Of a stretch of DNA of 59,873 bases, positions 1 through 8,779 are shown in pieces. Origin of the DNA: an uncultured Bacteroidota bacterium. GTDB taxonomy: Bacteria > Bacteroidota > Rhodothermia > Rhodothermales > Salinibacteraceae. The stretch lies in assembly GCA_913056185.1 (NCBI GenBank), contig CAJXLV010000020.1, forward strand, positions 1-59,873. The letters are read 5' to 3'. A program made the position numbers and the translations under genes. Position 1 is the stretch's first letter, and each line of letters opens with the position of its first letter. The notes under the pieces are model-generated. The model searched no databases and was not told where the DNA came from. It saw only the letters and a program-made list of their open reading frames with translations.

Positions 1-1154
1 GCTTGCACGACCTCCCAGATGCGTTCGCAGTTGTGCCCATCGGCCCCCAGCATGTGCTCCTCCAAGAACGCCTGGGCGGCATCGCGGCAACAGTCGGGGT
101 TGGCGAGGGCCTGGTCCACCTGGGCCAGCAGCTGGTCGAAGTTGCGGGCCAGCAGGCCGCCGTGCTCTTCGGGCGGTAGCTTCCAGATGTGGCGGGCCGA
201 CTCCACCTCGCTTTCCAGCACCCCGGCAAACGTGTAGGTGCGCGACATGAAGGCCTCGTCGGCGTCGGCCACGGGGTAGACGTGAAGGGTGGGACGGCCG
301 GTGGCGTAGAAGAGGTTGGCGATGCTGCTGTAGTTGGTAATGAGGGCGTCGGCCACCTGCAGGTCCAGGTAGTTGTCGGGGTAGCGGTCTTTGTACTTGA
401 GCATCACGTGGTCGTGGCGGGCGGCCAGGGCGTCCAGCATGGCGCGGTAGTCGCGGTCGAACCGGTAGGAGTCATGCAGGCGCAGGAGGACGTTGGCGCC
501 GCGCCGACCGACGTGACGCACGAGGCGGTCGAGCAGGTCGGCGTCGGTGCCCCAATGCTCAAAGACCTCGCCGTAGTGCCAGGTGGGGGCCACGAGCACC
601 GTGGGGGTGGTGGCCACGTCGAACGGGTAGTACGGCTGGGCGCGGGTGCGATCGATGGGGGTGCGCAGGTCATCGTGACTGGCCGCGCCCAGGAGGTGAC
701 AGTTGTCGGGATGGAGGCCCGTGACCTCCGTCCGGTGTTTCTGGTCCCACGGCCCGAAGCACTGCCAGGCAAAATCGGGATTGGGGGCGCGCGCATCGCC
801 CCAGGTGCGTCGCAGCGAGCGGTGCAGCCACCAGAGGTCGTCCTCGCTGTCGGGCCCCTTCCACCCAAAGCCGTGCCACAGCATCAGGGCCTTCGGGGCG
901 GTGCGGAGAAAGGGCGTGCGGTTGTCCATGATGGTGATGTCCGCCTCGAACCCCGGCACGCCGAGGGCGTGGTGCCAGAACCGCCGTTTCACGAGATCAA
1001 CGTCCAGCGGGAAGAGCTCATGGACGCCCTGGCGCCGGAACCGCTCCGGGTCGTCCATCACGACCTTGATCGTCACCTCGGGCTGCTGGTCGAGGTATTT
1101 CGCAAAGCTCCAAAGGTCCGCGCCAAAGGTGGTGGCCCAGATCAGTACGTTCAT
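1..1154 (-). CDS. CDP-glycerol glycerophosphotransferase-like enzyme (3' end outside window)
   Basis: The gene reads leftwards from an ATG at 1154 (a second in-frame ATG lies 6 nt upstream at 1160) and is still open at base 1, so its C-terminus is missing; about 384 residues are visible. The protein starts MNVLIWATTFGADLW and has ALMLWHGFGWKGPDSED near residue 95. A late TNYSSIANLFYATGRP segment follows, the place where the TagB/TagF CDP-glycerol:polyol-phosphate glycerophosphotransferase family (GT-B fold) carries its D..ITDYSS.xFD motif. In that family the enzyme adds glycerol-phosphate or similar units to a surface polymer at the inner face of the membrane. Context with glycosyltransferases, a flippase and sulfotransferases fits surface-polysaccharide decoration. 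The real donor is unknown, and a simple glycosyltransferase is the main alternative. Confidence 0.75.
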   Translation of the reverse strand, partial: MNVLIWATTFGADLWSFAKYLDQQPEVTIKVVMDDPERFRRQGVHELFPLDVDLVKRRFWHHALGVPGFEADITIMDNRTPFLRTAPKALMLWHGFGWKGPDSEDDLWWLHRSLRRTWGDARAPNPDFAWQCFGPWDQKHRTEVTGLHPDNCHLLGAASHDDLRTPIDRTRAQPYYPFDVATTPTVLVAPTWHYGEVFEHWGTDADLLDRLVRHVGRRGANVLLRLHDSYRFDRDYRAMLDALAARHDHVMLKYKDRYPDNYLDLQVADALITNYSSIANLFYATGRPTLHVYPVADADEAFMSRTYTFAGVLESEVESARHIWKLPPEEHGGLLARNFDQLLAQVDQALANPDCCRDAAQAFLEEHMLGADGHNCERIWEVVQ

Positions 1155-1310
1155 GGGCATAGGGTAGGTGGGGGTGGCATCGTGCCGACAAGAGGACCAA
1201 CGACCGAATGCAAAGGGCACGCGCGGGTTCGGAGGCACCGACTGCGTTCCGCCTCATTTCAATGGGCTTCTCTCTCGTACACAACATGAAGGAGGCGGCG
1301 GCTTCTCCTC

Positions 1311-1664
1311 TCACGGTGCCTCCTTCACTGACTCAACCGATGAGCACGGCCAGGATGCCACGTCCGTTCGTGACAACTTGCGACGCTCCATCTCTGAGAT
1401 GCGCGAGACCTTCGAACCGCTGTATGGTTTAATGATCCATTCCCATACTGACTGCCCATTGGGGGCAACCTCCAGGATGCGTCCAGCTTTTGCCTCGGCC
1501 AGGAGCATGTTCCCGTTCGGAAGTTGTTGCCAAGGGTCCTCTGCAGGCCGGCTAAAGCCGGGAGTCCTACAGGCCCTTCTCAAACTCTACCCAATACTGT
1601 AGAGGAGTACGAGCACTAAAACGGACGCGGCAAACGTAACTTTTTCGGCGGAGAAGTTGTCCAT
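1311..1664 (-). pseudogene. Arylsulfotransferase-like gene remnant with internal deletion
   Basis: On the minus strand an ATG at 1664 opens a 25-residue peptide starting MDNFSAEKVTFAASVLVL, then a TAG stops it at 1587. It matches the N-terminal anchor of the intact paralogue at 5943-7289 (SSSFSAEKVGFMLSVTIL). After about 50 nt the C-terminal 65 residues of the same family resume, LPNGNMLLAEAKAGRILEV to RTDVASWPCSS, ending at 1311. The roughly 350 residues between are gone. The junction holds a perfect hairpin that also occurs near 53.9 kb and looks like an IS200/IS605 end, so element insertion and imprecise deletion is the likely cause. The remnant cannot give a working enzyme. Confidence 0.85.
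1541..1580. mobile_element. IS200/IS605-like end hairpin remnant at deletion junction
   Basis: A perfect stem CCGGC-TAAA-GCCGG lies at 1548-1561 between the two halves of the broken arylsulfotransferase gene. The 17-nt string CAGGCCGGCTAAAGCCG is repeated exactly at 53886-53902, followed in both places by a related GG(A/G)TC.TA...AGGCCC tail. Terminal hairpins with a TTTA/TAAA loop are typical of IS200/IS605 elements. No transposase is left here. Confidence 0.5.
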
Positions 1665-1750
1665 GATCGATCGAGGGAAAGGTAGTTGGAAGAGCGAGGG
1701 CCGCCGGCGCATCTCCGGGCCCTGATGGCATCGCGGCGGAGAGAAAACGG

Positions 1751-3259
1751 TCAGGCGTTCGCTGCGGAGTACTTGCCCCGGAGCACGGCGAGGGCCTCTC
1801 TTTCACGCAGGGCGAGGAGTCCCAGTCCCACGCCGAGCGTGCCCAGCACCCCCAGCACAAGCGCGACGATGGGCATGCCTGAGAGGTACGTGTCGGTCAG
1901 CCACTGCAGTCCCAGCCCGGCCCCCAGCGCCGGAAGCAGCACGATCCCTCCCGGCACGATGGCCCCGAGGAGTGCAGGCAGAGACACCTCGAGCACGCGG
2001 GCACTGAAGTACAGCAACACGGCCACCACGAGCGGGTACGCGGCCACCCAGGCCCAGGCCACGCCGGTCAGTGAAAACTGCCCCCCCACGAAGAATGCAA
2101 CAGGCATCAGGACGGAACTGAAGATGGCGTAAAAGAAATTGAGCCGGGCCTGCCCCACCGCATTCAGCAGCTGGGGAACGAGGGCAGCCACCGACCGGAA
2201 GACGCCTACGAGCACGAAGACGTATACCAGCGGGACGGCATCGAAGTACTTCTCGTACCCGCCCACCAGCAGCAGCTCCTGAATGTGAACGCCAATGACG
2301 ACCAGCACGAGCCCGATCAGCGAGAGGTTGGCCCGGGCAATGGTCGAGAAGTAGGTGCGGAGGCGCTCCAGTTCGTCTTGCAGCTTCGAGAAGGCCGGAT
2401 ACGCAACGTCGTTGATGGTAGAGGCGAGGGTGCGCACTGGGTCCGAGACAATGCGGTAGGCCATGGTATAGATGCCCACCGCCTCTGGTCCAAAGAGGCG
2501 GCCCACGAGCAGGTAGTCGGCATTGATGTAGAAGTTGTAGAGCAGGCGCGAGCCGGTGGCGTAAAGCCCGAAAGAGACGCGCGGCCACACCTTGGCCCAG
2601 TTGAAGGTCCAGCCGGGCCAATGGGGTCGAAAAAACTGGAAGAGACCCAGGCGGCCCACACGGTTGCCGAGCTCCCCGAGAATGATGGCCCAGGCCCCGA
2701 AGCCATAGTAGGCCAGAACCACCATGAGGACCGACGACGCGAGCAGAGAGACATTCTCTGCAAGGACGATGCGGGCAAACGCCATCTCCTTCGTGAGCAG
2801 GTTTTTCGGCACGAAGTAGAAGGAGAAGACGACGACGGAGAGGCCGTATACCTGCAACAGAGGCGTCAGTTGGGGCTCGCCATAGAACCCCCCGATGAGA
2901 GGCGCCACCGCGACCAAAAGCACGTACAGCGTGCCGGAGACCAGAAGCGACAGCCAAAAGAGAGAATCGATTTCCTCGCGCGTGATGTCCTGGGCCTGCA
3001 CGATGGCCACCCCAAGGCCGAGTTCGGTAACGGCGCGTAGAATTGAGAAAATGGCCAGCACGATGCTGGCCACCCCGAAGGCCGCCGTCGAGATCAGCTT
3101 CAGCACGACCAGGAGGGCCACCACGTTCAGCACCTTGCTCACCGTCTTCCCGAGGCCCGAATATAGCAGTGACCGGACCACCTGCCACGAAAATGATGCC
3201 CCGTCCGCTTCCTGGGGGTCTGTGTCTTGAGGGGAGCCCGGCGGGTCTGAATCAGCCAC
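1751..3259 (-). CDS. Wzx/MATE-type polysaccharide flippase
   Basis: An integral membrane protein of about 502 residues if it starts at the GTG at 3259 (VADSDPPGSPQDTD). The open frame continues up to 3382, but that extra N-terminus is not membrane-like. Helices run almost from the start (SGLGKTVSKVLNVVALLVVL, ILRAVTELGLGVAIVQ), with a FNWAKVWPRVSFGLYATGSRL loop and LLVGRLFGPEAVGIYTMAYR. This is the pattern of the PST/WzxC-like MOP flippases that move lipid-linked glycans across the inner membrane. It has 12-14 predicted segments, the usual family size. It ends beside the broken arylsulfotransferase and upstream of sulfation and glycosyltransferase genes, which supports export of a sulfated surface polymer. 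The start codon is uncertain. Confidence 0.85.
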   Translation of the reverse strand: MADSDPPGSPQDTDPQEADGASFSWQVVRSLLYSGLGKTVSKVLNVVALLVVLKLISTAAFGVASIVLAIFSILRAVTELGLGVAIVQAQDITREEIDSLFWLSLLVSGTLYVLLVAVAPLIGGFYGEPQLTPLLQVYGLSVVVFSFYFVPKNLLTKEMAFARIVLAENVSLLASSVLMVVLAYYGFGAWAIILGELGNRVGRLGLFQFFRPHWPGWTFNWAKVWPRVSFGLYATGSRLLYNFYINADYLLVGRLFGPEAVGIYTMAYRIVSDPVRTLASTINDVAYPAFSKLQDELERLRTYFSTIARANLSLIGLVLVVIGVHIQELLLVGGYEKYFDAVPLVYVFVLVGVFRSVAALVPQLLNAVGQARLNFFYAIFSSVLMPVAFFVGGQFSLTGVAWAWVAAYPLVVAVLLYFSARVLEVSLPALLGAIVPGGIVLLPALGAGLGLQWLTDTYLSGMPIVALVLGVLGTLGVGLGLLALREREALAVLRGKYSAANA

Positions 3260-3576
3260 GCGAAGGAGCGAGCAGTGCTGGGGGCAGAGAAACGGTGGGG
3301 ACTTTGGGAACGGTGCGTGTACGAACACCGGATGTAAACCGTCTGAAATACGCCGTACACTTACAAGCTGTTCGAGAGACATTCGTCAAGGCCGCTCTTC
3401 TGCCCTGCTGCCCTCCGCATTCTCACGGAGCACATATCCTTCGGGATTTTTCACATCACAGAAGACCGGTCGGCTGGATTTGTGACGCGCTGTGAGGTAG
3501 GGTCCTGTAGCTGTGCTGGCTCTTCCGTGCGCCAGCGCGCACTCCCCCCACCTCAGGCCCCAGCGCTCTCGTTCCC

Positions 3577-4986
3577 ATGGTCGGCTCGCTCTCTCTCGCG
3601 AAGGGATGGTTTCTGCTCTCCCTGATGGTTCTGTCGTTCGGGTATGGCTTCGCCGCACACGCCTGGGACCTGTTCCCCAAAACCTACGTCGTGACGGCGG
3701 CCAACCAGGCCGGGCGGCAGGCCGCTGGGGTCCTCTGGGAGCCCGCCGCCGAGGAGTACACGGAGCCTCGTGTGTACGACCGAGCAGGGGCTCGCACCGC
3801 CGACGCCGACGCCGTGCAGCCGGGCCTGACGCTGGTGGTCAGCGCGTGGGCGTGGGACGGCGAATCGATGCGCCCCGGCGCCAGGCTGCTCGACCGGCAT
3901 GGCCGGACAATGCATGAATGGGCGCCGGACCGACAGGCCATCTTCGGCGGTACGGCCCTGAAAGGCGGCAACCCGGCCACGGCCAAGTTCCACGGCGCCC
4001 ACCTCCAGCCCAACGGCGACCTCTTGCTGGCTCTCTCGTACATCGGGCTCGTGCGGCTCGACGCTTGTGGGGCGGTCGAGTGGACCCTCGAAGAAGGCGC
4101 GCACCATTCGGTGACGGCCGGCGCCGGAGAGACGGTCTGGGTCTCGGGGGTCAGCGACGAGCGCCGGTCGACCACCGAACGGCACCCCAACGGCCTTCCG
4201 GGACTCGACCGGTCCGTATGGATGGATCGTCTCCTCCACGTCTCGGCCGACGGGGACATTCTCAACGACATCAACGTGCTCGACGTGCTCTACGCCAACG
4301 GCCTGGAGCGCTACCTCCGCATGGCCTACGCCCGCGGCGCCTTCACGAACGACAACGGCGACCCCACGCACCTGAACGACGTGGAGCCCCTTTCGGCCTC
4401 GATGGCGGACGAATATCCCACGTTCGAGGCGGGCGACCTGGTCGTCTCCCTCAAGCACCCCAACCTCGTGCTCGTGCTCGATCCGGACACGCGGGAGGTG
4501 AAGTGGCACGCCGACTCTGGACCCGACGACCGCTACCACCTCCTCCAGCAGCACGACCCCGATTTTATGGGGGACGGCTGGATCGGCGTGTTCGACAACC
4601 AAGAAGACTTTACTGACCGGGGCGCGATGCTGGGCGGCAGTCGCCTGCTTGCCTTCCAGCCGCACACCGACTCGGTGGCCGTGCTCTTCCCCCCTCTGCA
4701 GTCCGATACGGTTTACACGAAAAACCGCGGCAAGTGGCAGCCCCTGGACAACGGAAACTATCTCCTCACGGAGTCGAACGCGGGCCGCGTGCTGGAAGTG
4801 ACGCCCGCGGGGCGCACCGTGTGGGAATGGATCCATGAGCCGCAGAGCGAAACCCAGGTCCCGTTCATCACGAGCGCCGACCGCTACGACCTGACCCGGG
4901 CGGAGGTGGCGTCGTGGCCCTGCTCCTCCCTCGACGTGGCGTCCGCCTCCGCCTCGCCGGACCGGACCAGCCGCGCGGCGGACTAA
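3577..4986 (+). CDS. Membrane-anchored arylsulfotransferase (ASST)-like protein 1
   Basis: A protein of 469 residues with one N-terminal anchor (GWFLLSLMVLSFGYGFA) and a beta-propeller-like body. Family signatures include FHGAHLQPNGDLLLAL (residues about 138-153), EEGAHHSVT, HLNDVEPLSASMADEYP, GDLVVSLKHPNLVLVLDPDT, QHDPDFMGDGWIGVFDN and the C-terminal GRVLEVTPAGRTVWEW, as in the Arylsulfotransferase (ASST) Pfam families. Known ASST enzymes transfer sulfate between phenolic compounds without PAPS, using a histidine; here the His pairs (FHGAH, HHS) are candidates. It lies just upstream of a PAPS-type sulfotransferase on the same strand and is paralogous to 5943-7289 and to the remnant at 1311. 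Substrate unknown; a non-enzymatic propeller protein is possible. Confidence 0.8.
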   Translation: MVGSLSLAKGWFLLSLMVLSFGYGFAAHAWDLFPKTYVVTAANQAGRQAAGVLWEPAAEEYTEPRVYDRAGARTADADAVQPGLTLVVSAWAWDGESMRPGARLLDRHGRTMHEWAPDRQAIFGGTALKGGNPATAKFHGAHLQPNGDLLLALSYIGLVRLDACGAVEWTLEEGAHHSVTAGAGETVWVSGVSDERRSTTERHPNGLPGLDRSVWMDRLLHVSADGDILNDINVLDVLYANGLERYLRMAYARGAFTNDNGDPTHLNDVEPLSASMADEYPTFEAGDLVVSLKHPNLVLVLDPDTREVKWHADSGPDDRYHLLQQHDPDFMGDGWIGVFDNQEDFTDRGAMLGGSRLLAFQPHTDSVAVLFPPLQSDTVYTKNRGKWQPLDNGNYLLTESNAGRVLEVTPAGRTVWEWIHEPQSETQVPFITSADRYDLTRAEVASWPCSSLDVASASASPDRTSRAAD

Positions 4987-5073
4987 GCCCTACTGCTCCC
5001 ATTCTGCCCCCCCGGAAGAAGGCCCCTGCGCACGACGACGTCTCTTCGAGTCTGCTTCCCGATTTTCCCCCTT

Positions 5074-5928
5074 ATGCCTGCCCCCGACTTCATCATTATC
5101 GGCGGACAAAAGTGCGGCACCACCTGGCTGCGCTACCACCTGCGGCAGCACCCCGACGTCTACGTGCCCACCAACGAAGCGCAGTTCTTCAACCGCTCGC
5201 AGAACCTCGCCAGAGGACGGGACTGGTACGAGTCCTTCTTCTCGAAGGCCGGTCCCGATCAGGTCGTGGGCGACAAGTCGCCGGACTACCTCTGGACCAC
5301 CTCCGACGGGGCCCGCAACCACATCGCCGGCTCCCACGAGCGCATCTACGAGATGTATCCCGACATGAAGCTCGTCGTGACGCTGCGCAACCCGGTCAAC
5401 CGGGCCGTCTCGGCGCTCAACCACTTCATCCGGCGCGGGCACGTGACGCCGCTTTACGGCATCGACCCGCTCCTGTTTGGGGACGAGCAGGACCGCATCG
5501 AGGGCCTCGGCATCATCGAAAAAGGCTACTACTACCGCGAACTGCGTCCGTATCTCGACCTCTTCGACCGCGACCAGGTGCTCCTCCTCTTTTTTGAGGA
5601 CGACATCCTGCAGACGCCCCGCGAGACCCTCCGTCGCCTCTACGACTTCGTGGGGGTCGACCCGGCCGTCGGGGACGAGGTGGAACTCGGTCGAAAACGC
5701 GGCGAGCACTACCTGTCGCTCCTCGGCCTGCTGCTGCAGTACTACGTGCTGCCGAAGGACCTCGTCAAGCTCATCGACCGGCCGCTGCCGGCGACCAAGC
5801 TCCACCCCTCGCCCGACAGCGTGCTGCGCCTCTACGATCTCTACGAGAAGGAGAACGAACAGCTCTTCGACCTCATCGGGCGGCGGCCGGCGTCCTGGCT
5901 CCGAACTACCCGCCGCGCCGTGGAGTGA
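5074..5928 (+). CDS. PAPS-dependent sulfotransferase
   Basis: A 284-residue cytosolic protein with the two hallmarks of the sulfotransferase fold. The 5'-phosphosulfate loop is FIIIGGQKCGTTWLRYHL (residues 6-23), and the 3'-phosphate site is in VVTLRNPVNRAVSALNHF (near residue 110, with conserved R and S). KSPDYLW and the C-terminal RLYDLYEKENEQLFDLIGR helix also match bacterial Sulfotransfer families. It would move sulfate from PAPS to a hydroxyl, probably of a glycan or lipid, given the flippase and glycosyltransferases around it. It follows the ASST-like gene by 87 nt in the same direction and converges, 14 nt apart, on the second ASST-like gene. The acceptor cannot be read from sequence. 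Confidence 0.9.
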   Translation: MPAPDFIIIGGQKCGTTWLRYHLRQHPDVYVPTNEAQFFNRSQNLARGRDWYESFFSKAGPDQVVGDKSPDYLWTTSDGARNHIAGSHERIYEMYPDMKLVVTLRNPVNRAVSALNHFIRRGHVTPLYGIDPLLFGDEQDRIEGLGIIEKGYYYRELRPYLDLFDRDQVLLLFFEDDILQTPRETLRRLYDFVGVDPAVGDEVELGRKRGEHYLSLLGLLLQYYVLPKDLVKLIDRPLPATKLHPSPDSVLRLYDLYEKENEQLFDLIGRRPASWLRTTRRAVE

Positions 5929-5942
5929 GCCCCTCAGCCCCC

Positions 5943-7289
5943 TCAACTGCCTTTCGATGCAGAGTCGGAGGCGCACGGCCAGGAGGCGACCTGCTCCCGC
6001 GAGAGGGCCCGGCGGCTTCCCTGTGTCACCTCCGGCACCCGCGACGCGTTGTAGGGCTGGTGGATCCATTCCCAGACGGTGCGCCCAGCCGAGTCCACCT
6101 CCACCACCCGGCCCGACTCTGTCTCTGTGAGCAACATGTTGCCGTTGTCCAGCATCTCCCATCGGCCCTGCCCCTGGGTGTAAAACGGCTCGGACTGCTC
6201 AGTGGGAAAAAGCACCTCCACCGAATCGGTGTGGGGCTGCACGGCGACGATGCGGCTGCCACCGAGAAGGGCGCCGCGCTCGGTGCCGTCGTTCTGGTTG
6301 TCAAACACACCGATCCACCCGTCGCCAATAAAGTCCGGATCGTGCTGCGCAATGAACGGGTCCGAGGCGTGCCACTTGACCTCACGTGTATCCGGGTCTA
6401 CGACAAACACCAAGTGCAGGCGTTTGACGGATACCACCAAGTCGCCCGCCTCCAGCGTCGGATACTCGTCGGCCATCGAGGGCGGAAGCGGCTCCACGTC
6501 GTTGATGTGAAGGATGTCGGTGGGCGGGCCCGTCACCCGGCGCTTCCCGCCCCAGGAGGCCTTCATCAGGTAGCGCCGCAGCTCGCTCTCGTACACGACG
6601 TCCAGCGCGTTGATGTCATGCAGAATTTCGCCGTCGGGCGACACGTGCAGCAGCCGCTCGATCCAGACGGGCTTCCCGTCAAGCCCTGGGTAGCCATCGG
6701 GGAAGCGCTCGCTGCCCACCTGGGGGGTTTCGGGCACGGCCGGCGTCCAGAAGGACCCGTCTTCGGCCTGTTCGATGGAGTGGTGGTTGCCTTCGTTGAG
6801 CGCCCAGACCACCTCGCCGCACGCATTGAGGCGCGCCATGCCCACGTAGCGCTGGTTGACGACGATGTCGCCGCCGGGGAGGAGCGACGAGCCGTGCATG
6901 CCGGTGCGCTCCGGCTGCTTGCGGCGGCCACTGTCGAACAGCTTCGTGCGGGGCACCCGCCACGTGTGCAGCACGGAGCCGTCCGGGGCAAGGAGCCGCA
7001 GTTCCGGCTCCAGACTGCCGTCGTCGCCTCGCCACGAGGATGCCACGAACGTAAGGCCCGGCTGCATCCGGTCGGGCTGCTCCAGGCGCGTGCCATGCCG
7101 CTCGTAGTCTCGCGAGTTGAGGAGGGGGCCCTGTGGATCGAGAATCATTTTGGCCTCAGCCACCGCGCCTTCGAGCACGGAGAAGGGCGGCCAGTGCCAC
7201 CGTCCCACCGCTGTGCCGTACAGCACAGCAAGAATCGTGACCGAGAGCATGAACCCGACCTTTTCGGCGGAGAAAGACGACGATGCCAT
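5943..7289 (-). CDS. Membrane-anchored arylsulfotransferase (ASST)-like protein 2
   Basis: A 448-residue paralogue of the protein at 3577. It begins MASSSFSAEKVGFMLSVTIL (anchor helix) and carries GMHGSSLLPGGDIVVNQ, NEGNHHSIEQ, ILHINDVEPLPPSMADEYP, AQHDPDFIGDGWIGVFDN and LDNGNMLLTETESGRVVEV. Its N-terminus and C-terminus (LSREQVASWPCAS) are closest to the broken copy at 1311-1664, so these two are probably the more recent duplicates. The HGS in place of the HGAH of copy 1 is a difference at a possible active-site position. It faces the sulfotransferase tail to tail. Role inferred as sulfate transfer or binding on the outer face of the inner membrane; activity is not proven by sequence. Confidence 0.8.
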   Translation of the reverse strand: MASSSFSAEKVGFMLSVTILAVLYGTAVGRWHWPPFSVLEGAVAEAKMILDPQGPLLNSRDYERHGTRLEQPDRMQPGLTFVASSWRGDDGSLEPELRLLAPDGSVLHTWRVPRTKLFDSGRRKQPERTGMHGSSLLPGGDIVVNQRYVGMARLNACGEVVWALNEGNHHSIEQAEDGSFWTPAVPETPQVGSERFPDGYPGLDGKPVWIERLLHVSPDGEILHDINALDVVYESELRRYLMKASWGGKRRVTGPPTDILHINDVEPLPPSMADEYPTLEAGDLVVSVKRLHLVFVVDPDTREVKWHASDPFIAQHDPDFIGDGWIGVFDNQNDGTERGALLGGSRIVAVQPHTDSVEVLFPTEQSEPFYTQGQGRWEMLDNGNMLLTETESGRVVEVDSAGRTVWEWIHQPYNASRVPEVTQGSRRALSREQVASWPCASDSASKGS

Positions 7290-7547
7290 CGCGCTGGTTG
7301 GGAAAGGATGTAGGAGAAGAACGGACGAGGGTCGCGGCTAAGACCGTCAATTGGTTTCAAGTATAGCATCGAGCGTCGAAAGACGCGACCCCAGAGAGGG
7401 CGGTTGTAGGGTAGCGCCCGCCATTGAGCGAGGGCAGCGCAGTTGCTTGCGGGCGCAGGCAACGGCACCATGCCGGGAAGGCATGGGCGGATGGGAGCGT
7501 GGGGGCACCGGCAGTCTGTCCCGTTGCGACGGGGCACACAACGGGCG

Positions 7548-8732
7548 TCACTGAGATGCGATTGCCGGGATGGGTTGATCGTCGGCGTCTTTCCGTTGCT
7601 GAATAAAGTGCAAGATGCGCTCAGCCCGGTGCGGCCACGTATTTTTTTCGATGTCGGCGCGGGCGGCCCGGCCGAGGCGGTCGCTCTGATCTGGATGGCT
7701 TAGAAGGGTGCGGAGGCGCCGGATGGCAGCGTCGGGGGCATCGGGCGGGACGAGGGCAGCGTTCTCATCGTCGTGGAGCAGTTCCTGGAGGTCGGGCGAG
7801 GCGGGGGCGAGGATCGCGCGCCCGGCGGCCATGTACAGATAAGTTTTCATGGGGAGGACGGTGTTGCCGACCTCCTTGAGAGGCTTCGTGGAGGGGGGGA
7901 TGAGGAGCACATCGGCGGCGTAGAGGTAGGGCACCGTGTCGTCGAACGGCTGCCAGGGCACCACGCGGACGTTGTTGAGGGGAGCGGCCTGTCGTTCGAC
8001 CTCGCCTTCGCCCTCAGAGCCGACGATCACAAACTGCACGGCGGGCAGGGCGCGGGCCATGTCGAGCAGGAGGCCCAGGCCCTTCTCCATCGTGACGCGC
8101 CCGGCGTAGGTGACGGTGGGGCGGTCGGGGAGGTCGCAGCGCTCGCGGGCCGTTTCTCGGGAGAGGCGGGGCCGGAGGCGCTCCGGATCGTAGCCATTGT
8201 GGGCGGTGAGGAGCCGTTCGGGATCGACCCCGGCGTCCACGTAGCTCTGCCGCGCCAGCTCGGAGTGGAGCACAGCCCCCAGGAAGTGGGGGTGGCGCGC
8301 GATCCAGCGGAAAATGGGGGCACTCCACGGCTGCTGACGGGGCCAGGGCCGATAGGTCTCGTACACCACGGGCCGCGTGCCCCCAAGCAGTGCTCCCAGC
8401 AGAATGGGCAGCGTGCGGGTATAAAGCACGTCGGCCCGCCGCGCCGCGGGGTGGCGGGGCCCCACGAGGCCCTGCGCCACTTTCTCAATGCCCCGGATGT
8501 TCGGGTACACGCTCCGCACAGCCGCCACGTCGAACGTCGGGGCGATCTGGTAGTAGTCGGCGATGGCGTCCCGGCCCGGCTCGGCATCGAACCAGTGCTT
8601 GGGTTTGACGAGCGTGACGGTGGCGCCCGCTGCTTCAAACCCCCCGATCATCGACATCATCTGCTCCGTGTCCGTGGCCGTCTGGGGCAGAAGCTGGTCG
8701 GTGAGGTATGCGAGGCGCATGGGGGTGGACAT
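7548..8732 (-). CDS. Glycosyltransferase, GT4-like
   Basis: A GT-B glycosyltransferase of about 394 residues with start MSTPMRLAYLTDQLLPQ at 8732; an upstream ATG at 8783 would overlap the neighbouring gene. The donor-binding half shows TVTYAGRVTMEKGLGLLLDMARALP, the TVLPMKTYLYMAAGRAILAPASPDLQELL segment where GT4 enzymes have the EX7E region, and VRVVPWQPFDDTVPYLYAADVLLIPPS. It is encoded on the same strand as, and 47 nt after, the GT-A-like gene at 8780-9784, so the two are probably an operon. It likely adds one sugar to a lipid-linked surface glycan on the cytoplasmic face. The sugar is unknown. Confidence 0.85.
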   Translation of the reverse strand: MSTPMRLAYLTDQLLPQTATDTEQMMSMIGGFEAAGATVTLVKPKHWFDAEPGRDAIADYYQIAPTFDVAAVRSVYPNIRGIEKVAQGLVGPRHPAARRADVLYTRTLPILLGALLGGTRPVVYETYRPWPRQQPWSAPIFRWIARHPHFLGAVLHSELARQSYVDAGVDPERLLTAHNGYDPERLRPRLSRETARERCDLPDRPTVTYAGRVTMEKGLGLLLDMARALPAVQFVIVGSEGEGEVERQAAPLNNVRVVPWQPFDDTVPYLYAADVLLIPPSTKPLKEVGNTVLPMKTYLYMAAGRAILAPASPDLQELLHDDENAALVPPDAPDAAIRRLRTLLSHPDQSDRLGRAARADIEKNTWPHRAERILHFIQQRKDADDQPIPAIASQ

Positions 8733-8779
8733 CGTTCGCAGGGCATGTGGTAATCGCGTCTCCTCCACTCGTCTCCCCA

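Noticed and set aside
189..1289. Long plus-strand frame opposite the glycerophosphotransferase-like gene
   Set aside because: It is rich in valine, glycine and histidine without family motifs. The minus-strand reading has clear enzyme motifs and covers the same bases; GC-rich antisense frames are common here.
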